Source: Halothiobacillus neapolitanus (GTDB lineage Bacteria; Pseudomonadota; Gammaproteobacteria; Halothiobacillales; Halothiobacillaceae). Taken from it: DNA of 9,547 nucleotides. The translations under genes and the position numbers were made by a program. The stretch is from positions 4,323 to 13,869 of the forward strand of contig DYMR01000027.1 in NCBI GenBank assembly GCA_020721485.1. Reading direction: 5' to 3'. Under the pieces are notes generated by a model. That model was not told where the DNA came from and ran no database searches. It worked only from the letters and a program-made list of their open reading frames with translations. Shown here piece by piece: positions 1 to 7,719 of this stretch. The first letter of the stretch is position 1. Each line of letters opens with the position of its first letter.

Positions 1-104
1 CCGTAGGCCATGACGCCGACGAAGGCGAAAATCGCGATGGCCACCAAGAGTTCCAACAGGGTGAAGCCCTGAGTCAGCCGCGATGGCGCGCGCGCGCGAT
101 TCAC
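1..104 (-). CDS. gspJ: Type II secretion minor pseudopilin GspJ, N-terminus only (cut by window edge)
   Basis: Only the first 34 codons lie in the window. Reading begins at a GTG (104..102) that overlaps the gspI stop codon as GTGA. An AGGGG Shine-Dalgarno-like stretch lies about 8 nt upstream. The predicted start MNRARAPSRLTQG is followed by FTLLELLVAIAIFAF. This is a prepilin leader with the GspO cleavage point after Gly13, Phe at mature +1 and Glu at mature +5 (residue 18), then the hydrophobic assembly helix. The sequence alone would fit any type II pseudopilin. The call of GspJ rests on position: it follows gspI in the usual gspG-H-I-J order. In the T2SS, GspJ joins GspI and GspK in the tip complex of the periplasmic pseudopilus. 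The globular domain is outside the window. Confidence 0.85.
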   Translation of the reverse strand, partial: MNRARAPSRLTQGFTLLELLVAIAIFAFVGVMAY

Positions 105-619
105 GGCGCGACCCCTGGTGTTGACCCGGAGGTTGAGCCGGGGGTTGAGCCGGGGGTTGAGCCGGGGGTTGAGCCGGGGGTTGACCCGGCCGTCGCACCT
201 AGTCCGGGCGGCTGGTAGAAGTAGGTCAGCATGCTGGCTTGGCCGCTGAATGGCGCCGGCGTTTCGACAAAATAAGTGACCGCGAACACCCCGGTCACGG
301 CGGCGGCATCAACCTGCTGCTTGACCGACCAGGCTTGCCCTTCGATGTCGAGCTGCTGCGTGCTGCTGCCGAGGGTGGGCGCCGTGGCGGCCAGCGCCAA
401 CCGCGTACATAAATCCTCAGCGGCGACGGTGGCGGCGGTATCGGCGCGCAGGCGATCGAGCAGCGCCGCGCTTTGCCCGCTCACCCGAATCACCGCGCCC
501 AGCGCCAAGGCCAGCACCACGAGGGCGATCAGCACTTCGAGCAAGGTAAAACCCCGCGAAAGCGCCTGCCGGAGGGCGGCGGGGCGGCGGCGGGGTGCTC
601 GGTACGCGGTGTGCGTCAT
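101..619 (-). CDS. gspI: Type II secretion minor pseudopilin GspI with repetitive GSTP tail
   Basis: A 172-residue prepilin-like protein. The start chosen is the ATG overlapping the gspH stop as ATGA (619..616). A longer open frame continues upstream but only inside gspH. The basic leader is long (23 residues, rich in Arg) and ends in SRG, followed by FTLLEVLIALVVLALAL. This predicts prepilin peptidase cleavage after Gly23 with Glu at mature +5 (residue 28). The domain at about 47-140 (EDLCTRLAL, IEGQAWSVKQQV, VFAVTYFV) resembles the small GspI fold. GspI is known to nucleate the pseudopilus tip with GspJ and GspK. Oddity: residues 145-168 are six four-residue units, GSTP four times, then GSTS, then GSTP, ending GVAP. 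This low-complexity tail is not a usual part of GspI. No clear ribosome binding site precedes the ATG, so translational coupling to gspH is likely. Confidence 0.93.
   Translation of the reverse strand: MTHTAYRAPRRRPAALRQALSRGFTLLEVLIALVVLALALGAVIRVSGQSAALLDRLRADTAATVAAEDLCTRLALAATAPTLGSSTQQLDIEGQAWSVKQQVDAAAVTGVFAVTYFVETPAPFSGQASMLTYFYQPPGLGATAGSTPGSTPGSTPGSTPGSTSGSTPGVAP
116..187 (-). repeat. 12-bp tandem repeat (six units) encoding the GspI GST[PS] tail
   Basis: Six consecutive 12-bp units, read on the minus strand as GGSTCAACCCCC-like sequence. The core ttgagcc recurs at 133, 145, 157 and 169 on the plus strand, with the variant ttgaccc at 121 and 181. Each unit encodes Gly-Ser-Thr-Pro, with one Gly-Ser-Thr-Ser. 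The unit length is a multiple of three, so copy-number change would lengthen or shorten the tail without shifting frame. The inner units are identical in sequence and the outer ones are diverged, as expected for a minisatellite growing by slippage or recombination. Confidence 0.95.
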
Positions 620-1233
620 GGCGCGGGCGTCGTCGGTGGGGTGTCGAGGGGCGCCGCGAGATCCAGCTCGGCCTGACTGTTCGCGCGGCCCGCGATGTTC
701 AGCCGAATACCCGTGCCGGTGGTTGGCGCAGCGGGGGTTGCCGCGCCCGTGACGCTGCCGGGCGGCAACGACCATTGCCCGCCCGGCGTGACCGCCAGCA
801 CGGCCTGTTGGCGCGGATCATCGGCGGCCAGCGTGGCCTGCGGGCTGGGCTGAGCCCGCAAGGCGCAACCCACCGGCCACGACAGCGTGCTCAGGGCGGT
901 GGCGCGCAGGCGGGGCGCGGTGGTCGGCGGGTTCGCCGTGGCCTGAGTAGTGGATTGATTGGCGGACGCCGCGCTGCGGGCGGGGCTCGGCACCGTGGCG
1001 TGCAGCAGGAAGGCCGTGGGCGCTTGGCCGTCCGAACGGATATACACCACGCGACCCGTGCTCTGCGCCATCACCGCCTGCGCGGCGAGCCACGATTGCA
1101 TATCGCTGCGGCAGGCGGTCGCGCTGTCCGGGTCGCTGCGGTTGATGCTGAGCACGGCGAAGGTCGCCAGAATGCTGATGATCACGATCACCACGATCAA
1201 TTCGATCAGGGTGAAGCCGTAGGACGATCGCAT
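616..1233 (-). CDS. gspH: Type II secretion minor pseudopilin GspH
   Basis: A 205-residue pseudopilin precursor. The very short leader MRSSYG precedes FTLIELIVVIVIISILATF, giving predicted cleavage after Gly6 and Glu at mature +5 (residue 11). The rest is an Ala/Thr/Ser-rich periplasmic domain with motifs such as CRSDMQSWLAAQAVMAQ, RVVYIRSDGQ and LAVTPGGQWSLPPGSV. The last fits the GspH/FimT pattern in which a Trp-containing strand follows an extended region. GspH is a minor subunit near the pseudopilus tip. Identity relies on the leader plus position between gspG and gspI. It is on the long side for the family. Residues about 85-110 are Ser/Thr/Ala/Pro-rich, and the C-terminus ends in LDTPPTTPAP. 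The start lies 41 bp after the gspG stop, with no strong Shine-Dalgarno sequence. The stop TGA overlaps the gspI start. Confidence 0.9.
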   Translation of the reverse strand: MRSSYGFTLIELIVVIVIISILATFAVLSINRSDPDSATACRSDMQSWLAAQAVMAQSTGRVVYIRSDGQAPTAFLLHATVPSPARSAASANQSTTQATANPPTTAPRLRATALSTLSWPVGCALRAQPSPQATLAADDPRQQAVLAVTPGGQWSLPPGSVTGAATPAAPTTGTGIRLNIAGRANSQAELDLAAPLDTPPTTPAP

Positions 1234-1274
1234 GGCGCCGTTCGCTCGCGCAAAAGCCGGAGTCAGGAACCGGA

Positions 1275-1733
1275 TTACGGCGTACCGGCGGCGGGCGTGC
1301 CGCTCTGCTGCCAGTTGCCGATGTCGGCATCGGCACCGGTGCCGCCGGGCTGGCCGTCCGCCCCTAAGCTATAAATATCGAACGCGCCATGTTGCCCCGG
1401 CGACAAATACTGGTACGGATGCCCCCAGGGGTCGATCGGCAGGGCATCGAGATACCCGCCTTGGCGCCAGCGCGTGGCACCCGCCGGCGGTTTCACCAGC
1501 GCTTCCAGCCCTTGATCGGTGGTGGGGTATTTGAAGTTGTCGAGCTTGTACAGGTTCAGCGCCGAGCTGATCGCCTGAATATCCTGCTTGGCCTTGGCGA
1601 TGCGCGCGTCGTCCGGCCGATCCATGATTTTCGGCACCACGATGGTGGCCAGAATCGCCAGAATCACCACCACGACCATCACTTCGATCAAGGTAAAACC
1701 GCGTGCGCGGCGGGCAGATAAAGCCAGTTTCAT
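1275..1733 (-). CDS. gspG: Type II secretion major pseudopilin GspG
   Basis: The main subunit of the periplasmic pseudopilus, 152 residues. The leader [12 protein letters not shown] is cut after Gly12 in front of [22 protein letters not shown], with Glu at mature +5 (residue 17). Strong family motifs follow: a long helix ([20 protein letters not shown]), [12 protein letters not shown] (70-80), [16 protein letters not shown] (98-113), and [17 protein letters not shown] (115-131) with DADIGNW (135-141). The Asp-rich loop between 124 and 141 corresponds to the calcium site known in GspG proteins. An open frame continues upstream, but this ATG gives the canonical leader and lies 2 bp after the gspF stop. 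No good Shine-Dalgarno sequence is visible, so coupling to gspF is likely. Oddity: an extra tail [11 protein letters not shown] follows the usual end at GNW. Confidence 0.98.
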   Translation of the reverse strand: MKLALSARRARGFTLIEVMVVVVILAILATIVVPKIMDRPDDARIAKAKQDIQAISSALNLYKLDNFKYPTTDQGLEALVKPPAGATRWRQGGYLDALPIDPWGHPYQYLSPGQHGAFDIYSLGADGQPGGTGADADIGNWQQSGTPAAGTP

Positions 1734-1735
1734 GA

Positions 1736-2950
1736 TTAATGCACCAGTTGGTTGAGATCGAAAATCGGCACCAGAATCGCCAATACGATGAGCAGCACCA
1801 CGCCGCCCATCACCAAAATCAAAATCGGCTCGAACAGCCCCAGCACCGCGTTGATGAGCGTTTCCAGCTCGCGTTCTTGCTGAATGGCCGCCCGTTCGAG
1901 CATGGTATCGAGCGCGCCGCTTTGCTCGCCCGCCGCCATCAGTTGCAGCATCATCGGCGGAAACAGGCGCGAGGCTTCGAGCGAGCGGGCAATCGGCGCC
2001 CCTTCGCGCACGCGGTCGGTCGCGGTTTCCACCGCTTTGCGCATGGGGGCGGATGCCACCACCGCGCCGCTGATCGACAGCGCTTTGAGCATCGGCACGC
2101 CCGCCGCCGCGAGAATGCTTAAGGTGCGGGCGAAGCGCGCCGCGTTGATGCCGCGCGTGAGCCGCCCGATCACGGGCAGGCGCAGGGTCAGATTTTCCCA
2201 GCGCCACGCAAAGGCGGGGTTGCGCAGCGCCAGGGCAAAGCCGCCGCCGGCCGCCGCCAGCCCCAGAATCAACAGCAGCCAATGCGCCCGCAAAAACGCG
2301 CTGACCGCAATCAGGCCGGTGGTCAGCGGCGGCAGGGTTTGCTTCATCTGCACGAACACCTGCACCACTTGCGGCACCACATAGGTGACGAGGCCAATCA
2401 CCACGGCCACCGCCATCAGCGTCAGCAGCGCAGGGTAGAACAAGGCCATTTGCACTTTTTGCGCGGTGGCTTGGCGGCCTTCGGTGTAATCGGCGAGCCG
2501 TTCGAGCACGGCGGGCAGGTGCCCGGCTTCTTCGCCCGCCGCGACGGTGGCGCGGTACAAATCGGAAAACGCACGCGGGAAGGCGCTCAACCCTTGGGCG
2601 AGGCTTTGCCCTTCGACCACCCGCGCCCGCACGGCGGTGACGATTTTGCGCATGCGGTTGTTGTCGGTTTGACGAATGATGCCGGAGAGCGCGGTGTCGA
2701 TCGGCAGCCCGGCGGCGATCAGGGTGGAAAGTTGTCGGGTGAACAGCGCGAGTTCGGTGGGGTTCAGGCTTTGCAGCCGCGCCAGCCAGCTATTGCCGCC
2801 GGCGGTTTCGTGGCGCACGGCGTCGATGGTCAGGGGGGTGAGCCCCTGTTCGCGCAGCAGGTGCCGCGCGCCGCGCGCGCTGTCGGATTCGAGCACGCCT
2901 CGGCGGGTTTTGCCTCGGTCATCTAGGGCGCTGTATTCAAAGGCGGCCAC
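1736..2950 (-). CDS. gspF: Type II secretion inner-membrane platform protein GspF
   Basis: A 404-residue polytopic membrane protein of normal length for GspF/PilC. The N-terminus ([19 protein letters not shown]) is typical. Two homologous T2SF domains are visible. The first, about 68-190, has [16 protein letters not shown] and [24 protein letters not shown]. The second, about 271-393, has [15 protein letters not shown] and [21 protein letters not shown]. Hydrophobic segments lie near 169-193, 213-242 and 373-396. The last, ending [11 protein letters not shown], is the classic C-terminal helix. GspF links the GspE ATPase to pseudopilus assembly in the inner membrane. The start codon is GTG, because no ATG occurs at the conserved N-terminus. 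It is supported by a good ribosome binding site inside the end of gspE, whose stop is only 4 bp away. Nothing looks degraded. Confidence 0.98.
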   Translation of the reverse strand: MAAFEYSALDDRGKTRRGVLESDSARGARHLLREQGLTPLTIDAVRHETAGGNSWLARLQSLNPTELALFTRQLSTLIAAGLPIDTALSGIIRQTDNNRMRKIVTAVRARVVEGQSLAQGLSAFPRAFSDLYRATVAAGEEAGHLPAVLERLADYTEGRQATAQKVQMALFYPALLTLMAVAVVIGLVTYVVPQVVQVFVQMKQTLPPLTTGLIAVSAFLRAHWLLLILGLAAAGGGFALALRNPAFAWRWENLTLRLPVIGRLTRGINAARFARTLSILAAAGVPMLKALSISGAVVASAPMRKAVETATDRVREGAPIARSLEASRLFPPMMLQLMAAGEQSGALDTMLERAAIQQERELETLINAVLGLFEPILILVMGGVVLLIVLAILVPIFDLNQLVH

Positions 2951-2954
2951 TGGT

Positions 2955-4415
2955 TTATCCCTCGGCCGTCACGCGCAGCAGTTCTTCAGCGGTGGTGATG
3001 CCTTGGCGCAGCAGGTCGGCACCGTAACTCAGAATCGAGGGGTTGGCGGCACGCACGGCTTGGTCGATGGCGGCTTCGGCGGCACCATCGTGGATGAGCT
3101 TGCGGGCGTTGGCATCCAAGGTAATCAGTTCATACACGCCGGTGCGGCCGCTGTAGCCCAAGCCCTGTTCGCGCGCGGCTTCCGGCACGCGGTACAGGGT
3201 GGGCGGGTGGGCGGGATCAAAGCCGAACACCGCGCATTCGGCGGCGTCGGGCGTGTACGGTTCGCGGTGGCGCGGATCGAGCTTGCGCACGAGGCGCTGG
3301 GCAAGCACGCCGATCAGGCTCGATGAGAGCAAAAACGGTTCCACGCCCATGTCGCGCAGGCGGGTGATGGCGCCAATCGCGGAGTTGGTGTGCAGGGTCG
3401 AGAGCACCAAGTGGCCGGTCAAGCTGGCTTGCACGGCGATTTCGGCGGTTTCGACATCGCGGATTTCGCCCACCATCACCACATCCGGGTCTTGCCGCAA
3501 AATCGCCCGCAGGCCGCGCGCGAAGGTCATATCGACCTTGGGGTTGACCTGGGTTTGGCCGATGCCGTCGAGGTAGTACTCGATCGGGTCTTCCACGGTG
3601 AGAATGTTGCGGGTTTTGGTGTTGATCTCGGAGAGCGCGGCATACAGCGTGGTGGTTTTGCCCGAACCGGTGGGGCCGGTGACGAGAATAATGCCGTGCG
3701 GGCGGTGGATCAGCGCGTTCAACCGCGCTTGCAGGGCGCGGGTGAGGCCGAGGTTGTCGAGCGTGAGCCGCCCGGCTTCTTTGTCGAGCAGGCGCAGCAC
3801 CACGCGCTCGCCTTGGCCGGAGGGCAGGGTGGATACGCGCACATCGACCGGCCGACCGGCCAGCCGCAGTGAAATGCGGCCATCCTGCGGCAAGCGTTTT
3901 TCGGCAATGTCGAGGTTCGCCATCACCTTGATGCGCGAGACGATCACGCTGGCGACCGCGCGCGGCGGTTCCAGCACTTCGCGCAGCATGCCATCGACGC
4001 GAAACCGCACCACCATGCGCTGTTCGAAGCTTTCGAGGTGGATGTCCGAGGCGCCTTCGCGCACGGCTTCCGACAGCAGGGCGTTGATGAGGCGAATGAT
4101 CGGCGCTTCGTCGTCGGCTTCGAGCAAGTCGATCGGGGTGTTCAGCTCGTGCGCCAGCGCATCCAGCCCGCCCGCGTCCAAATCATCGACCATGGTTTGC
4201 GCCATGCTCGAACCGCCTTCATAGGCGCGCGCCAACTGCCGTTCGAACACCTCGGTGCTGACGGCTTCGAGCGCGAAACCGCCCGGCAGCTTGCGCCCGA
4301 GTTCGGCCAGCACCACGGCGGGCAGCGGTTTGCTGAATCGCACCTGCGCCGGGCTGTCCGGTCGCTGCTCGACGAGCACGCCGTGACGACGGGCATAGCC
4401 ATAACTTAAGAGCAT
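2955..4415 (-). CDS. gspE: Type II secretion ATPase GspE, lacking the tetracysteine motif
   Basis: The cytoplasmic secretion ATPase that drives pseudopilus assembly through GspF and GspL, 486 residues. The N2-type domain is at about 1-70 (SYGYARRHGVLV). Then come the conserved entry motif ASDIHLE (122-128), Walker A GPTGSGKT (247-254), Asp box ILTVEDPIEY (271-280), Walker B-type DPDVVMVGEIRD (309-320) and His box HLVLSTLHTN (335-344). The arginine-rich strand around 370-378 and GRTGVYEL (423-430) are also present. Oddity: the region that normally carries CxxC...CxxC reads KLDPRHREP (378-386) and PEAAREQGLGY (411-421), with Asp380, His383, Ala413 and Glu416 where cysteines are expected. The ATG has a GGAG sequence 8 nt upstream and lies 12 bp after the gspD stop. 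The ATPase core is intact, so the protein is probably functional. Confidence 0.98.
   Translation of the reverse strand: MLLSYGYARRHGVLVEQRPDSPAQVRFSKPLPAVVLAELGRKLPGGFALEAVSTEVFERQLARAYEGGSSMAQTMVDDLDAGGLDALAHELNTPIDLLEADDEAPIIRLINALLSEAVREGASDIHLESFEQRMVVRFRVDGMLREVLEPPRAVASVIVSRIKVMANLDIAEKRLPQDGRISLRLAGRPVDVRVSTLPSGQGERVVLRLLDKEAGRLTLDNLGLTRALQARLNALIHRPHGIILVTGPTGSGKTTTLYAALSEINTKTRNILTVEDPIEYYLDGIGQTQVNPKVDMTFARGLRAILRQDPDVVMVGEIRDVETAEIAVQASLTGHLVLSTLHTNSAIGAITRLRDMGVEPFLLSSSLIGVLAQRLVRKLDPRHREPYTPDAAECAVFGFDPAHPPTLYRVPEAAREQGLGYSGRTGVYELITLDANARKLIHDGAAEAAIDQAVRAANPSILSYGADLLRQGITTAEELLRVTAEG
2959..2963 (-). promoter_or_regulatory. Ribosome binding site for gspF, inside the end of gspE
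   Basis: The minus strand reads GAGGG, then 8 nt, then GTG. It falls in the last two sense codons of gspE (GAG GGA, followed by TAA), so ribosomes finishing gspE sit directly over it. It supports the GTG start of gspF. Confidence 0.6.
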
Positions 4416-4427
4416 CGCGCGGCTCCG

Positions 4428-6653
4428 TTACGGTGCCAGCGGCGCGGGCATGGCGGCGCCGGAGCCGGCAGCCATGCCCTGACGGGCGCGGTCGGCCGCC
4501 ATCAACTGCGCGAGGTTGTCCGGCAGCGGAATCGGCGCATTGCGCTGGAACGAGTCCAGCGACGGGAGCACCGCCCAATCGCGCGCATGCACCAAGGAGC
4601 GATCATCGAAGGTGTTTTTCTGGCTTTGGCGAATGCGGTTGTACTGATCTTCGCTGAATTTGGCGAGCTTGCCGTTGTCGTTGATGACCAGCGGGCGGAT
4701 AAACACCATCAAATTGCGCTTGGTGCTGCTCGCGCTGCGGTAGCGGAAAATATTGCCGATCACGGGAATATCCCCCAGCCCCGGCACCTTCTGCTCACTG
4801 GCGTTGGTCGAATCGTCGATCAAGCCGCCCAGGACCACCACATCGCCATCGTCCACCTGCACGGTGGTGGTCACATTGCGTTTGTTGGTAATCAATCCGG
4901 CGGCAGACTGCGCGGAAGTATCCAAGCTGGAGACTTCTTGCTCGATTTTCAACCGCACCGTGCCATCCGGGCTGATGGTCGGCGTCACCTTCAGCTTCAC
5001 GCCGATGTCCTCGCGCGAAATGGTTTGGAACGGGTTGCTGGGCGAAGTCGCGGAGCCGGTTTGCGCGTAGGAGCCGGTCACGATCGGGATGTTCTGCCCC
5101 ACCACGATGCTCGCCTCTTGGTTATCGAGGGTCAGCAGGCTCGGGGTGGACAAAATGTTGTTGCCCGAATCGCCCGCCAACGCAGACACCAACAGCGCGA
5201 AATCGGTGCCGCCCTGGCCGAAGCGCCCAATGCCGACATTGCCGCCATCGCCCAGCGCCTGCGCCAAACCCAGCCCGAGTGAGCTGGCCGTGCTGGCGGT
5301 TGCGCCCGCCGCTGCCGCCGTGCCCGCCGCGCCTGCCACGCTGGAGAGCAGGCCGTTAAAGGTCGAAATACCAATCGGCACTGTGCCGTTATTGCCGCCG
5401 ACCACGAATTGCGTGCCGATTTTTTTGGTCAGCCCGTTCGATACTTCCGCGATGATCGCTTCGACCAACACCTGCTGGCGGCGCACATCGAGCTGTTGAA
5501 TCACCGATTCGATGGTTTGCATCTTGGTCGGCGAGGCGGTCACGACCAGCGCATTCAAAGACTTATCCGCCGTCACTTCAAACAAATTTTCGCGGTTGCC
5601 GGTGGCCGCAGCCGCCCCGCCCGCTGCCGCGCCGCCGCCTTTCGTCGTGTTGGTTTGCACCACGCCTTGCAGCACCTTGGCCAAATCTTCGGCGTTGGCG
5701 AATTTCAGCCGGAACACGCGGGTGTTGCCGAATTGGGTTTCCGGCGTATCGAGGTTCAAAATGACCGCGCGCATTTTGGCGCGCGCCAGCGCATCGCCGC
5801 CGAGCAAAATACTGTTGGTGCGCTCATCGGCGGCAAAAGTCGGCAGGGAAGAAAAATTGCCATTGCCGCCCATATTCGGCGCCCCCGGCGGCATGCCCGG
5901 TGCCGGTGCCCCGCCGCCCGCCGCCCCGCCACTGGCGCCGAACAGCGCCTTCAAAGTAGCCACCACCGAATCGGCCGAGGCGTGTTTGAGCCGGATGATT
6001 TCCACCTCGCCAATCGCGGGCTGATCCACCTGCGCGAGAATTTTTTTGAGCCGCACGATATTGCCCGCCCGATCGGTAATGACCAGCGCGTTGGAATCCG
6101 GCGCCACCGACAGCGCCGCCTGCTGCGGCATGATCTGCCGCAACACCGTGAGCAACTGCGCCGCCGCGACATAACGCAAGCGCACCACTTCCGTCACCAT
6201 TTGATCGCTGTCGCCGCTCAACACCGCCGGATTGACCGAGCCGGCATCCGAGCGGGCGTTGATCTCCGGCACGATTTTCACCACCGCGCCCATCGGCACG
6301 GCGGCAAAGCCATTCACCTGCAAAATCGACAAAAACACATCGTAAAGCTTGGCGGGCGTCATCGGCTTGGCGGAAATCACCGTCACCCGCGCCTTCACCC
6401 GAGGATCGACGATGAAGTTTTTGCCCGTGACTTTCGACACCGCCTCGATCAGCGCGTTGATGTCCATGTCGCGGAAATTCAGCGTCACCTCATCGGTGGC
6501 GTCATTCGCCGGTGCAATGCCCACGGGCGGGGCGGGTGGCGGGGTCGCCGCGCTCGCCGCCGACGCGGGCACGATGGGCGCGGCGAACAGCCGAGGCGCG
6601 GGCAGCGCCAGCGAAATCGCCAAAGCAAGGGCAGTCGGAAAGCGCAGAATCAT
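4428..6653 (-). CDS. gspD: Type II secretion outer-membrane secretin GspD
   Basis: Forms the outer-membrane channel of the T2SS; 741 residues, slightly long for the family. A signal peptide (LALAISLALPAPRLFA) is likely cut near residue 24. A Pro/Ala linker leads to N0 at about 55-128 (VTLNFRDMDINALIEAVSKV). N1 is at about 153-215, N2 at about 217-305, N3 at about 312-390 and the secretin pore domain at about 395-657. The pore domain includes VLVEAIIAEV, VPGLGDIPVIGNIF and RNLMVFIRPLVI. Gly/Ala/Pro-rich inserts interrupt N2 (240-265) and N3 (338-352), and an Ala-rich stretch lies at 438-465. The C-terminal region after 660 resembles the part that binds a pilotin in some GspD proteins, but I see no diagnostic motif. 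The start ATG overlaps the gspC stop as ATGA without an obvious Shine-Dalgarno sequence, so the two binding partners are probably translationally coupled. Confidence 0.98.
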   Translation of the reverse strand: MILRFPTALALAISLALPAPRLFAAPIVPASAASAATPPPAPPVGIAPANDATDEVTLNFRDMDINALIEAVSKVTGKNFIVDPRVKARVTVISAKPMTPAKLYDVFLSILQVNGFAAVPMGAVVKIVPEINARSDAGSVNPAVLSGDSDQMVTEVVRLRYVAAAQLLTVLRQIMPQQAALSVAPDSNALVITDRAGNIVRLKKILAQVDQPAIGEVEIIRLKHASADSVVATLKALFGASGGAAGGGAPAPGMPPGAPNMGGNGNFSSLPTFAADERTNSILLGGDALARAKMRAVILNLDTPETQFGNTRVFRLKFANAEDLAKVLQGVVQTNTTKGGGAAAGGAAAATGNRENLFEVTADKSLNALVVTASPTKMQTIESVIQQLDVRRQQVLVEAIIAEVSNGLTKKIGTQFVVGGNNGTVPIGISTFNGLLSSVAGAAGTAAAAGATASTASSLGLGLAQALGDGGNVGIGRFGQGGTDFALLVSALAGDSGNNILSTPSLLTLDNQEASIVVGQNIPIVTGSYAQTGSATSPSNPFQTISREDIGVKLKVTPTISPDGTVRLKIEQEVSSLDTSAQSAAGLITNKRNVTTTVQVDDGDVVVLGGLIDDSTNASEQKVPGLGDIPVIGNIFRYRSASSTKRNLMVFIRPLVINDNGKLAKFSEDQYNRIRQSQKNTFDDRSLVHARDWAVLPSLDSFQRNAPIPLPDNLAQLMAADRARQGMAAGSGAAMPAPLAP

Positions 6654-7561
6654 TGCAGAGTATCCAGATTAATCGTCACATCCACCGGCAGGCCGCCCCG
6701 CTCGACGAGCAAGGTCATCGGCTGGCCTGAGTTTAGTTTGGGCAAAATCGCGGGCAGCGTGGCCGGATTATTCAGCGGTAAGCCATCGACCGAAGTAATC
6801 ACATCGCCGGGGTGCAGCCCCAGCGCGCGCATAAATGCCTCCTGCCCCGGCACCGGCGACAGCGCATACCCGCTGAGCGCGCCGCCCTGCTGCACCGGAT
6901 TGATGCGCACCAGCGAGAGCAGTGATTGCGGCTGCTTTAGCGCTTGCTGCACCTGCGCCCGCACCGTGGCATTCGGCGGCGGGTTGGCTGCGGGGGAAGA
7001 ACTGGCGGACGGCGCGCCGAGCGCGGCGGCAGAAGGCGGCGGCGCGGCATCCAAATTCGGCGCTGGCGGAAAACTCAAGGCTTCCAACACCCCCGCGCGC
7101 AGCACCAACACCCGATCCGGCTCGATGGATTGAATCACCACGCCCGGCACCACCGCATCCCCCGGCTTGAGCACCAACACCTTCGCGCCGGACTGAATCA
7201 TCGCGAGCGGCGGCTGACCGCCCGCGAATACCCCGACCAAAGAAACGCCCAAATCCGCCGCGCGCACCGCCGCTGAACCGGCGGCCACGGGCGCCCGCCC
7301 GAGCAAGGCGGCGGCCGCGACCGCATCGGCTGGCGCCACCGTCGCCCCCGCGCCCTGCGGCGACGGGGCACTGACGACCTGCGGCGGCTCGCCCGACCCG
7401 CGCAACAACCACAGCGCCTGCGCCAAAAGCACCCCGGTTACGGCCAATGCCGCCAGCAACAAGCCATTGGGCAACCACAGCGCGCGTGCGCGCAGCCAAG
7501 CCGGAGGGCGCCAAGAAGGGAAGATCCGAGAGGAAAACAGTGTATTCAACCAAACATCCAT
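6650..7561 (-). CDS. gspC: Type II secretion inner-membrane connector GspC (PDZ type)
   Basis: A bitopic inner-membrane protein that connects the platform to the secretin. From the ATG at 7561 it has 303 residues. These are a short cytoplasmic N-terminus, one membrane helix (about 32-54, LLLAALAVTGVLLAQALWLL) and a homology region at about 80-164 (AAALLGRAP, LGVSLVGVFAG, AMIQSGAKVLVLKPGDAV) that contacts GspD N0. A Pro/Ala/Ser linker (165-197) and a C-terminal PDZ domain (about 215-300, ALGLHPGDVITSVDGLPLNNP) follow. A PDZ rather than coiled-coil C-terminus is a known GspC variant. The start is uncertain. The frame is open to a stop at 7634-7636, and a TTG at 7594 would add 11 residues, but neither start has a clear Shine-Dalgarno sequence and ATG is the conservative choice. 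It is the first T2SS gene and overlaps gspD by 4 bp. Confidence 0.93.
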   Translation of the reverse strand: MDVWLNTLFSSRIFPSWRPPAWLRARALWLPNGLLLAALAVTGVLLAQALWLLRGSGEPPQVVSAPSPQGAGATVAPADAVAAAALLGRAPVAAGSAAVRAADLGVSLVGVFAGGQPPLAMIQSGAKVLVLKPGDAVVPGVVIQSIEPDRVLVLRAGVLEALSFPPAPNLDAAPPPSAAALGAPSASSSPAANPPPNATVRAQVQQALKQPQSLLSLVRINPVQQGGALSGYALSPVPGQEAFMRALGLHPGDVITSVDGLPLNNPATLPAILPKLNSGQPMTLLVERGGLPVDVTINLDTLQ

Positions 7562-7614
7562 GCCCAATGCGGCGACGGGCAGCGCGTAAACCAAAAAGCC
7601 ATCACAGGCGAAGC

Positions 7615-7620
7615 ATTCTA
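7615..7620 (-). promoter_or_regulatory. Weak candidate -10 element upstream of gspC
   Basis: The minus strand reads TAGAAT, one mismatch from the sigma-70 -10 consensus, 53 bp upstream of the gspC ATG. No convincing -35 hexamer lies 16-18 bp further upstream (the region reads GGCACG). It could be chance, and the operon may instead be read from upstream. Confidence 0.2.
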
Positions 7621-7719
7621 AATCAAGCCAATCTCAGCGTGCCGAATGACACGGCAGGATGATGCGACAAGATGACACCACGATGGGCGGAGCCGCCGAT
7701 CGACACCCGTCGCACAGGA

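Noticed and set aside
116..187. CRISPR-like or other non-coding repeat array
   Set aside because: The 12-bp units are contiguous with no spacers and sit in frame inside gspI, so this is a coding minisatellite.
620..775. Upstream extension of the gspI frame
   Set aside because: The extra 52 residues are Arg/His-rich and lie inside gspH. The ATG overlapping the gspH stop gives a proper prepilin leader.
595..1374. Plus-strand open frame of 259 codons opposite gspH
   Set aside because: Arg/Gly-rich shadow translation antisense to gspH and parts of its neighbours. No motif and no ribosome binding site.
1734..2282. Upstream extension of the gspG frame into gspF
   Set aside because: The region translates well as GspF in its own frame. 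The canonical GspG leader starts at the ATG at 1733.
5409..7133. Long plus-strand open frame of 574 codons opposite gspD and gspC
   Set aside because: It is antisense to two well-supported genes, is rich in His/Arg/Gly as expected for a reversed GC-rich frame, and shows no recognisable domain. It is a shadow of gspD/gspC.
6768..7553. Minus-strand 261-codon open frame overlapping gspC in another frame
   Set aside because: Gly/Arg/Ala-rich composition typical of a shifted frame. The gspC frame has the membrane helix, homology region and PDZ domain.
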